Positions 8,919 to 16,438 of a stretch of DNA of 64,000 bases are shown here, piece after piece. Source of the DNA: Streptomyces sp. CC208A (GTDB lineage: Bacteria; Actinomycetota; Actinomycetes; Streptomycetales; Streptomycetaceae). The notes below the pieces were generated by a model. That model had not been told where the DNA came from, did not search any database, and saw only the letters and a list, made by a program, of their open reading frames with translations. A program made the translations under genes and the position numbers. Position 1 is the first letter of the stretch. Every line of letters starts with the position of its first letter. The DNA is taken from contig NZ_JASCXN010000010.1 of the NCBI RefSeq assembly GCF_030010625.1, positions 62,001-126,000 of the forward strand. The letters are read 5' to 3'.

Positions 8919-9725
8919 GTGACCGTCCGCACCCCGTCATCGCGTATCCCGTCCGCGCCGTCCGCGCCGGCGGCGCGTGCCCGTACCGCCCGCTTCCGCA
9001 GGGCGGCCGTGCCCCTGGCGCTGTGCGCGGGCCTCGCGGTGGGGCTGACGGCCTGCGGGGCCGACCCGGACGAGGGGACCAACGGGGTCGGGAAGCTGTC
9101 CGCGCCGGAGATCGAGCGGGAGGCCCGCTCGGCGGCGGACGGGGCGAAGGCGGTCCGGCTGGCCGGCACCCTGGTCAGCAAGAACGGCACCTTCAAGCTG
9201 AACATGCGGCTCAAGAAGAACGGCGCGACCGGCTCGGTCACCACGAAGAACAGCACCTTCGAGCTGCTGCGGGTCGGCGACGCCCTCTTCCTCAAGGCCG
9301 ACGCGGGCTTCTGGACCCACGACAAGGGCGACGGCAAGAAGCCCACCGAGTCCGACACCGAGGCCGCCGACAAGCTGGACGACAAGTACGTGAAGGTGCC
9401 GCAGGACGACCCCTCGTACAAGCAGCTCCGCGGCTTCACCGAGATGCGCCCCCTGCTGCACGGCCTGATCGGCCTGCACGGCGAGGTCGTCAAGGGCGAC
9501 CGGGACCAGATCGGCGGCGTCCGCACGGTCAAGGTGAAGGGCGGCGCCGACGGCGAGGGCGGCACCCTCGACGTGGCCCTGGAGGGCTCCCCGTACCCCC
9601 TCCGGTTCACCCGCGGCGGCGGCGCCGGCCTGGTGGTCCTCTCCGAATGGGACAAGGACTTCCCCCTGACCGAACCGGCCCGCGAGGAGACCCTCGACTA
9701 CGGCAGCCGGCTGCCCCGGACCTGA
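8919..9725 (+). CDS. Secreted lipoprotein, LppX/LprG-like fold
   Basis: 268 residues. Signal peptide of the lipoprotein type: positively charged N-terminus, VPLALCAGLAVGL, lipobox LTAC-G. The mature part has alternating strands typical of LppX_LprAFG/LolA-like lipid-binding proteins (AVRLAGTLVSKNGTFKLNMRL ... GSVTTKNSTFELLRVGDALFLKADAGFW). Start chosen as GTG 8919 with GAGAGG upstream rather than an earlier in-frame codon. Two related proteins are encoded at 42301 and 43160. The gene ends back to back with a convergent gene (stops adjacent), leaving no room for a terminator. The ligand is unknown. Confidence 0.8.
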   Translation: MTVRTPSSRIPSAPSAPAARARTARFRRAAVPLALCAGLAVGLTACGADPDEGTNGVGKLSAPEIEREARSAADGAKAVRLAGTLVSKNGTFKLNMRLKKNGATGSVTTKNSTFELLRVGDALFLKADAGFWTHDKGDGKKPTESDTEAADKLDDKYVKVPQDDPSYKQLRGFTEMRPLLHGLIGLHGEVVKGDRDQIGGVRTVKVKGGADGEGGTLDVALEGSPYPLRFTRGGGAGLVVLSEWDKDFPLTEPAREETLDYGSRLPRT

Positions 9726-10235
9726 CTAGCGCTTCTTCTTCCGGCGGAAGAGCAGCTTCGGCAGGGCGGCCGGGGCGGGGCGGCGGGTGGTCGCGGGGGA
9801 CGGGAGCGGGGCGGCGGCGAGCGAGCCGTCAGGCAGGGCGGTGGTCGCGGTGCGGGGGTCGAGGCGCAGGACGCGGCACTCGCGGGCCCAGCGGTCGGGC
9901 ACGGCCTCGCCGTCGGGGGCGTTGAGCCGCTTGCCCTTCAGTTCGGCGACGGCCGCGTCCCACTCCTCGGTGCCGGGGGTCAGCTGACGGACGACGGCGG
10001 TCCAGGAGACGATCCGGCCGCCCTTGTCCTTGCTGCGGACGGTGACCTCGGCGGCGGCGCCGTCGACGAGGCCGGGCAGCGGCTGCTCGCCGGGGCCGTC
10101 GCCGACGACATGGGCGGCGCCGTCGTGCCAGACGTGCCAGAGCGCCCGGGCGGGCCCGGTGCCCCGGACCCAGACGAGGCCGGACTTCTTGGTGGCCTCC
10201 TCGACGAGGGCGTCGGTGAGCAGCGTGTCGGTCAT
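9726..10235 (-). CDS. Conserved hypothetical protein
   Basis: 169 residues, soluble, with a basic ending (LPKLLFRRKKKR). The first 110 residues resemble a small beta-barrel (LVWVRG, ALWHVWHDGAAHVVGDG, VTVRSKDKGGRIVSWTAVV), reminiscent of pyridoxamine-oxidase-like split barrels, but that is only an impression. It begins 13 bases after the corA stop on the same strand and is probably co-transcribed with corA. Confidence 0.7.
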   Translation of the reverse strand: MTDTLLTDALVEEATKKSGLVWVRGTGPARALWHVWHDGAAHVVGDGPGEQPLPGLVDGAAAEVTVRSKDKGGRIVSWTAVVRQLTPGTEEWDAAVAELKGKRLNAPDGEAVPDRWARECRVLRLDPRTATTALPDGSLAAAPLPSPATTRRPAPAALPKLLFRRKKKR

Positions 10236-10248
10236 GGCCGCAGCCTAT

Positions 10249-11376
10249 CTACAGCCAGCCGTTGCGCTTCAGGGTGCGGTGGATGGTGAAGCAGACGACG
10301 GCGATGCCGCCGAGGACCATCGGGTAGCCGAACTTCCACTCCAGTTCGGGCATGTACGTGAAGTTCATGCCGTAGATGCCGCAGACCGCCGTCGGGACGG
10401 CGACGATCGCCGCCCACGAGGTGATCTTGCGCATGTCCTCGTTCTGCGCGACGGTCGCCTGCGCCAGGTTGGCCTGGAGGATCGAGTTCAGCAGCTCGTC
10501 GAAGCCGACGACCTGCTCCTGGACGCGGGCGAGGTGGTCGGCGACGTCCCGGAAGTACTTCTGGATGTCCGGATCGACCAGGCGCATCGGCCGCTCGCTG
10601 AGCAGCTGCATCGGACGCTGCAGCGGTGTGACGGCCCGCTTGAACTCCAGGACCTCGCGCTTGAGCTGGTAGATCCGGCCCGTGTCCGTACCCCGCTTGG
10701 AGCCCTTCGCGGACGGCGAGAAGACGTCGATCTCCAGCTGGTCGATGTCGAGTTCGACGGCGTCGGCGACCGCGATGTAGCCGTCGACGACGTGGTCGGC
10801 GAGGGCGTGCAGGACGGCGGAGGGGCCCTTGGCGAGGAGTTCGGGCTCGCCCTGGAGGCGGTGGCGGAGGTTGCGCAGGGAGCCCTGGCCGCCGTGCCGG
10901 ACGGTGATGACGAAGTCGGGGCCGGTGAAGCACATCACCTCGCCGGTCTCCACCACCTCGCTGGTGGCGGTGAGTTCGGCGTGCTCCACGTAGTGGATCG
11001 TCTTGAAGACGGTGAAGAGGGTGTCGTCGTACCGCTCCAGCTTGGGCCGCTGGTGGGCGTGGACGGCGTCCTCGACGGCGAGCGGGTGCAGCCCGAACTC
11101 GGCGGCGATACCGGCGAATTCGGCCTCGGTCGGCTCGTGGAGTCCGATCCAGGCGAAGCCGCCGGACTTCCGCACCTGCGCCATGGCGCCGCGCGGCGTC
11201 AGACAGGCGCGGTCGTCGATCCGGTGCCCGTCGCGGTAGACCGCGCAGTCGACGACGGCGCTGGAGGCGGAGTGGTCGCGCGTCGGGTCGTAGTTCGTGT
11301 ACGTGGTCGGGGTCTTGCGCAGGCTCTGACGCAGGCTCGGCCGAACGGCGGCGCGCAGGTCACGGATCATCGACAT
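10249..11376 (-). CDS. corA: CorA-family Mg2+/Co2+ transporter
   Basis: 375 residues. Large N-terminal cytoplasmic domain (EPTEAEFAGIAAEFGLHPLAVEDA, then the long helix region), then two C-terminal transmembrane helices separated by the signature YGMNFTYMPEL (GMN selectivity loop), ending in a basic tail as in all CorA channels. Start ATG 11376 has AAGGAGCACGCC upstream; a longer reading frame to 11454 lacks such a site. The leader is long (up to about 370 bases) and holds a small ORF (see 11587-11667). Confidence 0.94.
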   Translation of the reverse strand: MSMIRDLRAAVRPSLRQSLRKTPTTYTNYDPTRDHSASSAVVDCAVYRDGHRIDDRACLTPRGAMAQVRKSGGFAWIGLHEPTEAEFAGIAAEFGLHPLAVEDAVHAHQRPKLERYDDTLFTVFKTIHYVEHAELTATSEVVETGEVMCFTGPDFVITVRHGGQGSLRNLRHRLQGEPELLAKGPSAVLHALADHVVDGYIAVADAVELDIDQLEIDVFSPSAKGSKRGTDTGRIYQLKREVLEFKRAVTPLQRPMQLLSERPMRLVDPDIQKYFRDVADHLARVQEQVVGFDELLNSILQANLAQATVAQNEDMRKITSWAAIVAVPTAVCGIYGMNFTYMPELEWKFGYPMVLGGIAVVCFTIHRTLKRNGWL

Positions 11377-11586
11377 GGCGTGCTCCTTCACGGACAGGCC
11401 GTCGGCGAGCGTGGCGCAACCCGGAATGGGGACGGGGGAGGGAGCTTCGTCCACAAAGCGGGCGGCACCGGCGGGATCGCGGCGACGGCGTTCGCAACAC
11501 AGACAGGCAAAGAGAGGAGTGCTCTTCCGTCGTACGCGATGCCGGAGAGGAGAGGTCCCGTACGTCTCTGCGCAGGGGACCCCGGG

Positions 11587-11667
11587 TCACCGGAGGGAGG
11601 AACGCACCGGGCTCGGGTGCGGTGCGGCGGAAGAGCGGCTGGTACTGCCCGATCGACTTCGATCCAT
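11587..11667 (-). CDS. Possible 26-codon leader ORF upstream of corA
   Basis: ATG at 11667 preceded by the very strong site GGAGGAGG (11685-11678) with 10 bases of spacing. The peptide is Ser/Arg/Pro-rich (MDRSRSGSTSRSSAAPHPS...), stopping at 11587, about 210 bases before corA. Leader peptides that sense Mg2+ or proline control some Mg2+ transporter genes in enterobacteria, so a similar role is conceivable here. Nothing beyond the ORF and its ribosome site supports it. Confidence 0.35.
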   Translation of the reverse strand: MDRSRSGSTSRSSAAPHPSPVRSSLR

Positions 11668-11779
11668 CGCAGTCCCACCTCCTCCGGCCGGTCCCCCGTG
11701 AGGGATGACGTGTGACGAGCAGTCGGGAAACCCGACCACTGGCCAACACTATCAGCCGATCGAGGGTCAATCCCTTACT

Positions 11780-11806
11780 TTGCCCGTTCCATACGCGATC
11801 TATGCT
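11780..11806 (+). promoter_or_regulatory. Candidate promoter for a leaderless transcript
   Basis: TTGCCC (11780-11785) and TATGCT (11801-11806) with 15 bases between; the -10 ends six bases before ATG 11813, so transcription would begin at or next to the start codon. There is no Shine-Dalgarno sequence. Confidence 0.45.
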
Positions 11807-11812
11807 CGCCGC

Positions 11813-12454
11813 ATGGGAGAAGTTCTTGCACTCGTCGAGGCCCGGCTGCGTACGGCCCTGGGCGAACCCGACGCACGGGCCGCGGTGACCTTCCTCGGCA
11901 CCGACCGGATCGAGGTGCTGCGCTTCGTCGACGCCGGCGCCGGCCTCGTGCGCTACGCCACGCTCGGCATGTCGGCCGCCCCGATGGCCGACCCCACCGC
12001 CGCCCTCGCCGACCCGGTGAAGGGTCCGCGCGCCGAACTGGTCCTGACCGTACGCCTCGGGCGCGCCGACACCGACAAGGTGCTCCGCCCGCTCGCGGTC
12101 CTCGCGGCCACCCCGCAGGTGGAGGGCGTGGTCGTGGCCCCCGGTGCCTCGCTCGACGTCGGCGAGCCGCTGTGGCCCGGCGCCCCCTTCAGCTCGGTCC
12201 TGGTCGCCGAGCCGGGCGGCCTGGTGGAGGACCTGGATTTGAACGAGGCCGTGTCGCGGAGCGACTCCTTGAGGGGCGGTGGTCGGGAGACGGGCGGGGC
12301 GATGGACCCGGTCCGTTTCCTGCCGCTGCTGCCGATGACCCCGAACGAGGCCGCCTGGAAGCGGGTCCACGGCGCGCAGGCCCTGGAGGAGCGCTGGCTC
12401 GCGAAGGGCACCGACCTGCGCGACCCCCTGCGCGGCTCCGTCGCCCTGGACTGA
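11813..12454 (+). CDS. Suppressor-of-fused (SUFU) domain protein with a repeat insert
   Basis: 213 residues. The core (ALVEARLRTALGEPDARAAVTFLG, ATLGMSAAPM, GPRAELVLTVR, FLPLLPMTPNEAAWKR) matches the SUFU-like domain family common in Actinobacteria, whose molecular role is unknown. A Gly/Arg-rich stretch of about 20 residues (NEAVSRSDSLRGGGRETGGA) sits between LVEDLDL and MDPVRF; from memory, homologues join these two parts almost directly, so this is an in-frame insert (see repeat 12238-12298). ATG 11813 is chosen because a -10-like TATGCT lies six bases upstream, suggesting a leaderless mRNA. Confidence 0.85.
   Translation: MGEVLALVEARLRTALGEPDARAAVTFLGTDRIEVLRFVDAGAGLVRYATLGMSAAPMADPTAALADPVKGPRAELVLTVRLGRADTDKVLRPLAVLAATPQVEGVVVAPGASLDVGEPLWPGAPFSSVLVAEPGGLVEDLDLNEAVSRSDSLRGGGRETGGAMDPVRFLPLLPMTPNEAAWKRVHGAQALEERWLAKGTDLRDPLRGSVALD
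12238..12298 (+). repeat. Dispersed in-frame repeat, copy A
   Basis: A block of about 61 bp that begins TTTGA and ends in a 28-bp G-rich core (12271-12298). The core matches 29845-29872 at 27 of 28 positions. Both copies lie inside genes and are read in the same frame as RGGGR(E/A)TGG. The left part is shared more loosely (TTTGA, GGCCG, AGCG in order). It looks like a small mobile or recombining element tolerated within proteins. Confidence 0.7.
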
Positions 12455-12561
12455 GGCGCCTGAGGGGCCGGGGGCGTACGGGGTGAAGGCTTCCGGCCGT
12501 ACGGGTGATCGAGCGCGGTCGTTCTTGACGGGAGCCGGAAGCGGTAGGACCGTTGAGCCCT

Positions 12562-13200
12562 ATGAGGGGCGAACCCAGTTGTCCGAAGTGCGGTGGGCGG
12601 GTCAGGGCGCCCGGACTCTTCGCCGACTCCTGGCAGTGCGATGTGCACGGGACCGTGTACCCGCTCCAGCCCGTGATCCCGCCCAGTGTCGAAGCCCTCG
12701 GCGTCGTCGTGCACCGCTCGCACGTGCCCGTCTGGATGCCGTGGCCGCTCCCCGTCGGCTGGCTCTTCACCGGCGTCGCCTACGCCGGTGACGACCGCAG
12801 CGGCGGGCGCGCCACCGCCGTCGCCTGTTCGGGGCCCGGCCCCCTCGGCGGCATGGGCGAGCTGCTGCTCGTCGCCGAGGAGCTCGGCGTCGGCCTCGGC
12901 GCCCGGTACGCCGGCATCGACGGCCCCGACCCCGGCTCCGGCATGGCCATCGACAAGCCGCCGCAGGCCAAGGTCCTCGCCGCCGGCCGCCCCACCCCCC
13001 TCTGGCACGTCACCGACGCCCCCCACGACCGGGCCGTCTTCGCCGGGGAGGCCCGGGGCCTCTGGCTCTGGGCCATCGTCTGGCCCGAACAGTCCGGCCT
13101 GCTGATGTACGACGAACTCGTCCTCACCGACCTGCGCGACGCGGGCGCCGAGGTCGAGCTGCTGCCCTGCGGGGCGCTCACCCCGCGCCTGCTCGGCTGA
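12562..13200 (+). CDS. Conserved zinc-ribbon-like protein (DUF6758 type)
   Basis: 212 residues. The N-terminus carries a CxxC (SCPKCGGRV) and a later Cys/His pair (WQCDVHG), resembling a zinc ribbon. The rest is hydrophobic/Gly-rich with conserved-looking segments (VWMPWPLPVGWLFTGV, GPLGGMGELLLVAEELG, LWLWAIVWPEQSGLLMYDELVL). I recall this as a Streptomyces family of unknown function, probably DUF6758. ATG 12562 is preferred over TTG 12553, which sits too close to its AGGA. Confidence 0.75.
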   Translation: MRGEPSCPKCGGRVRAPGLFADSWQCDVHGTVYPLQPVIPPSVEALGVVVHRSHVPVWMPWPLPVGWLFTGVAYAGDDRSGGRATAVACSGPGPLGGMGELLLVAEELGVGLGARYAGIDGPDPGSGMAIDKPPQAKVLAAGRPTPLWHVTDAPHDRAVFAGEARGLWLWAIVWPEQSGLLMYDELVLTDLRDAGAEVELLPCGALTPRLLG

Positions 13201-13309
13201 CCCGGGTGCGTAAGGGGCGCCTGCTCCTCCGGATCCGTACAGGCGCGCGTGAATCGCCCGTTATCCTTGAGTGTCCCTCGTCCGTGCCGAGCCCCTGGAG
13301 AACCGCGTC

Positions 13310-14182
13310 GTGCGCATCGATCTGCACACCCACTCCACGGCCTCCGACGGCACCGACACCCCCGCCGAACTGGTGCGCAAGGCCGCCGCGGCCGGGCTCG
13401 ACGTCGTGGCGCTCACCGACCACGACACCACCCGCGGCCACGCCGAGGCGATCGCCGCCGCGCCCGAGGGGCTGACCGTCGTCCCCGGCGCCGAGCTCTC
13501 CTGCCGCCTCGACGGCATCGGCCTGCACATGCTCGCCTACCTCTTCGACCCCGAGGAGCCGGCCCTGCTCGCCGAGCGCGAGCTGGTCCGCGACGACCGG
13601 GTGCCGCGCGCGCGGGCCATGGTCGCCAAGCTCCAGCTGCTCGGCGTGCCCGTCACCTGGGAGCAGGTCGCCCGGATCGCGGGCGACGGCTCCGTGGGCC
13701 GTCCGCACATCGCCGAGGCGCTGGTCGAGCTCGGGGTCGTCCCCGACGTCTCCGGTGCCTTCACCGCCGAGTGGATCGCCGACGGCGGCCGCGCCCACGT
13801 CGACAAGCACGAGTTGGACCCGGCAGACGCGATCCGCCTCGTGAAGGCGGCCGGCGGCGTCACCGTCTTCGCCCACCCGGCCGCCGTCAAGCGCGGCCAG
13901 GTCGTGCCCGAGTCCGCGATCGCCGCCCTCGCCGAGGCCGGGCTCGACGGCATCGAGGTCGACCACATGGACCACGACGAGCCCACCCGCGCGCGGCTGC
14001 GCGGGCTCGCGAAGGAGCTGGGCCTGCTGGTCACCGGCTCCAGTGACTACCACGGCAGCCGCAAGACCTGCCGGCTCGGCGAGTACACCACCGACCCCGA
14101 GATCTACGGCGAGATCACCCGCCGTGCCACCGGCGCCTTCCCCGTTCCCGGCGCCGGCGGAGCGCTCACCGGCCGAGGCTGA
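13310..14182 (+). CDS. PHP-domain phosphoesterase (YciV/TrpH-like)
   Basis: 290 residues. The PHP metal-binding motifs are all visible: DLHTHSTASDGT, ALTDHDTT, VPGAELSC, FAHPA and GSSDYHG. This family includes 3',5'-nucleotide phosphatases and RNase AM, so a nucleotidase or exoribonuclease role is likely. GTG 13310 (VRIDLHTHS) is chosen because GGAG lies nine bases upstream and the conserved domain starts at once; GTG 13271 would add 13 unconserved residues. Confidence 0.9.
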   Translation: MRIDLHTHSTASDGTDTPAELVRKAAAAGLDVVALTDHDTTRGHAEAIAAAPEGLTVVPGAELSCRLDGIGLHMLAYLFDPEEPALLAERELVRDDRVPRARAMVAKLQLLGVPVTWEQVARIAGDGSVGRPHIAEALVELGVVPDVSGAFTAEWIADGGRAHVDKHELDPADAIRLVKAAGGVTVFAHPAAVKRGQVVPESAIAALAEAGLDGIEVDHMDHDEPTRARLRGLAKELGLLVTGSSDYHGSRKTCRLGEYTTDPEIYGEITRRATGAFPVPGAGGALTGRG

Positions 14183-14376
14183 TCCGGGCCGGACGCGGTC
14201 GAGGGCTTCCGCCCGGGGTCTTTCCCGCCGCCTCCGCCGTTCTCTTCCCCACGTACCGTCCCCGGTTCCGTGCGCCCGTCGTGCGGGGCGGGGCACCCCT
14301 GTCCCTGTTCCGGAATGTCATGTTCCGGTTCGGGCCCCACCCCTCGTTCGACCCTCACCCCGCAAGGCACCCCACC

Positions 14377-14982
14377 GTGTTCGACGTCGCCGTCTTCGGC
14401 TCGCTCTTCCTCACCCTGTTCGTGATCATGGACCCGCCCGGCATCACGCCGATCTTCCTCGCGCTGACCTCCGGCCGTGCCGCCAAGGTCCAGCGCCGGA
14501 TGGCCTGGCAGGCCGTCGCCGTCGCCTTCGGCGTCATCACCGTCTTCGGCATCCTCGGCCAGCAGATCCTGGCCTACCTGCACGTCTCCGTCCCCGCCCT
14601 GATGATCGCGGGCGGCCTCCTGCTGCTGCTCATCGCGCTCGACCTGCTCACCGGCAAGACCGACGAGCCGAAGCAGACCAAGGACGTCAACGTCGCCCTC
14701 GTACCGCTCGGCATGCCGCTGCTCGCCGGGCCCGGCGCCATCGTCTCGGTCATCCTCGCCGTCCAGCACGCCGACAGCGTCTCCGCGCAGATCTCCGTCT
14801 GGACCGCCATCGCCGCCATGCACGTCGTGCTCTGGCTGACCATGCGCTACTCGCTGCTGATCATCCGGGTCATCAAGGACGGCGGTGTCGTGCTCGTGAC
14901 CCGGCTCGCGGGCATGATGCTCTCCGCGATCGCCGTGCAGCAGATCATCAACGGCGTCACCCAGGTCATCCAGGGGAGCTGA
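14377..14982 (+). CDS. MarC family (UPF0056) integral membrane protein
   Basis: 201 residues with about six transmembrane segments. Conserved MarC motifs are FVIMDPPGITPIFLALT, PLGMPLLAGPGAI and GMMLSAIAVQQIINGV. Despite the name, the family is not linked to multiple antibiotic resistance and its function is unknown. GTG 14377 (VFDVAVFGSLF) is chosen over the earlier ATG 14281 because the family begins at the first helix and GCAAGG lies upstream. Confidence 0.9.
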   Translation: MFDVAVFGSLFLTLFVIMDPPGITPIFLALTSGRAAKVQRRMAWQAVAVAFGVITVFGILGQQILAYLHVSVPALMIAGGLLLLLIALDLLTGKTDEPKQTKDVNVALVPLGMPLLAGPGAIVSVILAVQHADSVSAQISVWTAIAAMHVVLWLTMRYSLLIIRVIKDGGVVLVTRLAGMMLSAIAVQQIINGVTQVIQGS

Positions 14983-14996
14983 CCCCGCGTACCGCT

Positions 14997-15044
14997 GCGC
15001 CCCCGTGCCGACTCCGATCTCGTGCGGAGTCCGCGCGGGGGCGC
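14997..15044. terminator. Bidirectional terminator, nested stems
   Basis: Outer stem GCGCCCCC (14997-15004) / GGGGGCGC (15037-15044) enclosing an inner stem GACTCCG (15010-15016) / CGGAGTC (15025-15031). Lies between marC (+) and the convergent 50-residue gene. Confidence 0.7.
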
Positions 15045-15070
15045 GGTGCGTCGGTGTGGACCGGCCGGTG

Positions 15071-15223
15071 CTACAGGGCGGAGGGCTCTGCGGGGCGGAT
15101 CCAGATGCGCTGGCCGATCGCGGCGGCCTGCTGCACGATCCGGTTGACGGAGGCGGCGTCCACGACGGTCGAGTCGACGGGCGTGCCGTCGATGTCGTCG
15201 AGTCGCAGGATTTCGAAGCGCAT
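15071..15223 (-). CDS. Conserved 50-residue protein of unknown function
   Basis: The peptide reads MRFEILRLDDIDGTPVDST, then VVDAASVNRIVQQAAAIGQRI and a short tail. I recall it as conserved in Streptomyces without a known function. ATG 15223 has GAAGGGAGAAG at good spacing. It has its own promoter-like region with unusual AT-rich sequence (15300-15345), so it may be specifically regulated. The reading frame stays open much further upstream, but without coding character. Confidence 0.75.
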   Translation of the reverse strand: MRFEILRLDDIDGTPVDSTVVDAASVNRIVQQAAAIGQRIWIRPAEPSAL

Positions 15224-15300
15224 GGGCTTCTCCCTTCGTCCGAGGTGATCCTCCAAGAGGAGAACGTGTGTACGTACCTGTTCAACGGCGGGGCCGGCCA

Positions 15301-15339
15301 GAAAATTCCCTACGCTAAAGAAAATTTTCGCTTGGCTAA
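15301..15339 (-). promoter_or_regulatory. AT-rich promoter/operator of the 50-residue gene
   Basis: On the minus strand, TTAGCC (15339-15334), 16 bases, TAGCGT (15317-15312). A perfect palindrome GAAAATTTTC (15320-15329) lies between these hexamers, and a second GAAAATT lies at 15301-15307, 19 bases from the first. Such AT-rich sequence is rare in this genome, which suggests a regulator-binding site. Confidence 0.5.
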
Positions 15340-15399
15340 CTACTAGAGGGTAGGGGAAGGTCACGACCCCTCCGCTCACGCCATCCTCGCCGACGCCGG

Positions 15400-16329
15400 T
15401 TACGTCCGTGCTTCGGCCGGGTTGCCGGTCCTCGGTTCCCCGCCCGGCTGCTCCTCGCGGGCGGCCGTGTCCACCCGCTGCCAGAAGGCGGCGAGCCGCG
15501 CGGCCAGTTCGCGCGGGTGCGAGACGTTGGGGGAGTGGCCCGCGCCCTCGATCACCGTGTGGTGCGCGCCGGTCCGGGCGGCGACCGCCGCCAGCTCGGC
15601 CGGCGGCCAGACCATCTCGTCGGAGCCGTACGCCAGGTGCACGGGCAGCGTCAGGCCGGCCAGCTCCGCCGGGCCGTCCGGGTCGCGCAGCAGCAGCCGC
15701 CCCGCGCCGGACAGCTGGGCGACCTTCGTCAGCATCCAGCGGCGCCGCAGGAAACCCGTCAGCTCGGCGGTGTCGGCCACCGCGTCCGGTGCCTCGCCGC
15801 GGCTGTCCAGCCACCGCGTGGTCCGCCACACCCGCTCCTTCGCGAGGAGCGCGTGCCCGGCCCGCAGCGCCCGGATCCGGACCCGCTGCGGGCGGGCGAC
15901 CCTGCCGGGCCCCGAGGAGAGCAGGGTCAGCGAGCGGAAGGCGCGGGGGGCGAGCACCGCGGCCGAGCGGGCCACGAGCCCGCCGAAGGAGTGCCCGAGC
16001 AGGTGCACAGGACCATCGCGCAGCGCCACCGCCTGCGCCACCACGTCGAGCGCGAGCGCCCGGCGGCGGTAGGCGGCCCGGCCCCGGGGGCCGAACGACT
16101 CGTTCTGCCCGCGCCCGTCGACGGCGACGACCCGGTACCCGGCCCCGCTCAGCGGGCCGAGCAGCTCCAGGAAGTCCTCCTTGCTGCCGGTGTACCCGGG
16201 CAGCATCAGGACGGTCCCGCGCCGCTCGCCGACCGGCGCGGTGTCGAGCACCGCGAATCCGCCGCGCACGGTCTCCAGGCGGTGGGCCCGGGCGCGGTCG
16301 GGCAGCGTCAGGGAGCGGGGCTTGCTCAT
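15400..16329 (-). CDS. Alpha/beta hydrolase
   Basis: 309 residues. Catalytic elements: nucleophile Ser in LLGHSFGGLVA, Asp in AYGSDEMVWPP, His in GAGHSPNVSHP; the oxyanion region is LMLPGYTGSKEDF. Substrate unknown. ATG 16329 (MSKPRSL) is chosen; TACAGT on the minus strand ends six bases before it and there is no ribosome site, so the mRNA may be leaderless. The longer frame to 16416 runs through the helicase terminator. Confidence 0.87.
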   Translation of the reverse strand: MSKPRSLTLPDRARAHRLETVRGGFAVLDTAPVGERRGTVLMLPGYTGSKEDFLELLGPLSGAGYRVVAVDGRGQNESFGPRGRAAYRRRALALDVVAQAVALRDGPVHLLGHSFGGLVARSAAVLAPRAFRSLTLLSSGPGRVARPQRVRIRALRAGHALLAKERVWRTTRWLDSRGEAPDAVADTAELTGFLRRRWMLTKVAQLSGAGRLLLRDPDGPAELAGLTLPVHLAYGSDEMVWPPAELAAVAARTGAHHTVIEGAGHSPNVSHPRELAARLAAFWQRVDTAAREEQPGGEPRTGNPAEART

Positions 16330-16374
16330 GCAAGGACTGTAACCGGAGGGCGGGCTCCGGTCGCCGGGGGTGAC

Positions 16375-16414
16375 GACGGCGGCCCGGCCCCAGGGAAGGG
16401 GCCGGGCCGCCGTC
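16375..16414 (-). terminator. Intrinsic terminator of the DEAD-box helicase gene
   Basis: Perfect 17-bp stem GACGGCGGCCCGGCCCC / GGGGCCGGGCCGCCGTC with a 6-base loop, 24 bases beyond the helicase stop and before the hydrolase start. Confidence 0.85.
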
Positions 16415-16438
16415 ATGCCCGGTCGTCCGGGCCCGGTG

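Larger units (their letters stand above)
11377..11812. other. Divergent intergenic region with long corA leader
   Basis: 436 bases between corA (-) and the suppressor-of-fused gene (+). It holds a possible leader ORF (11587-11667, -), a small hairpin TCGGG-AAA-CCCGA (11723-11735) and a candidate promoter for the rightward gene. A longer minus-strand frame (11388-11678) starts inside its own ribosome site and is less likely. Confidence 0.5.

Noticed and set aside
11388..11678. 96-codon minus-strand frame in the corA leader
   Set aside because: Its GTG abuts GGAGGAG with no spacing and codon use is poor; ATG 11667 in another frame fits the ribosome site better.
12525..12550. TTGACG...TAGGAC promoter for the zinc-ribbon gene
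   Set aside because: Only 14 bases between the hexamers, too short for a standard promoter.
14104..15285. Minus-strand 393-codon frame opposite marC
   Set aside because: Asp/Gly/Val-rich shadow; marC helices are on the plus strand.
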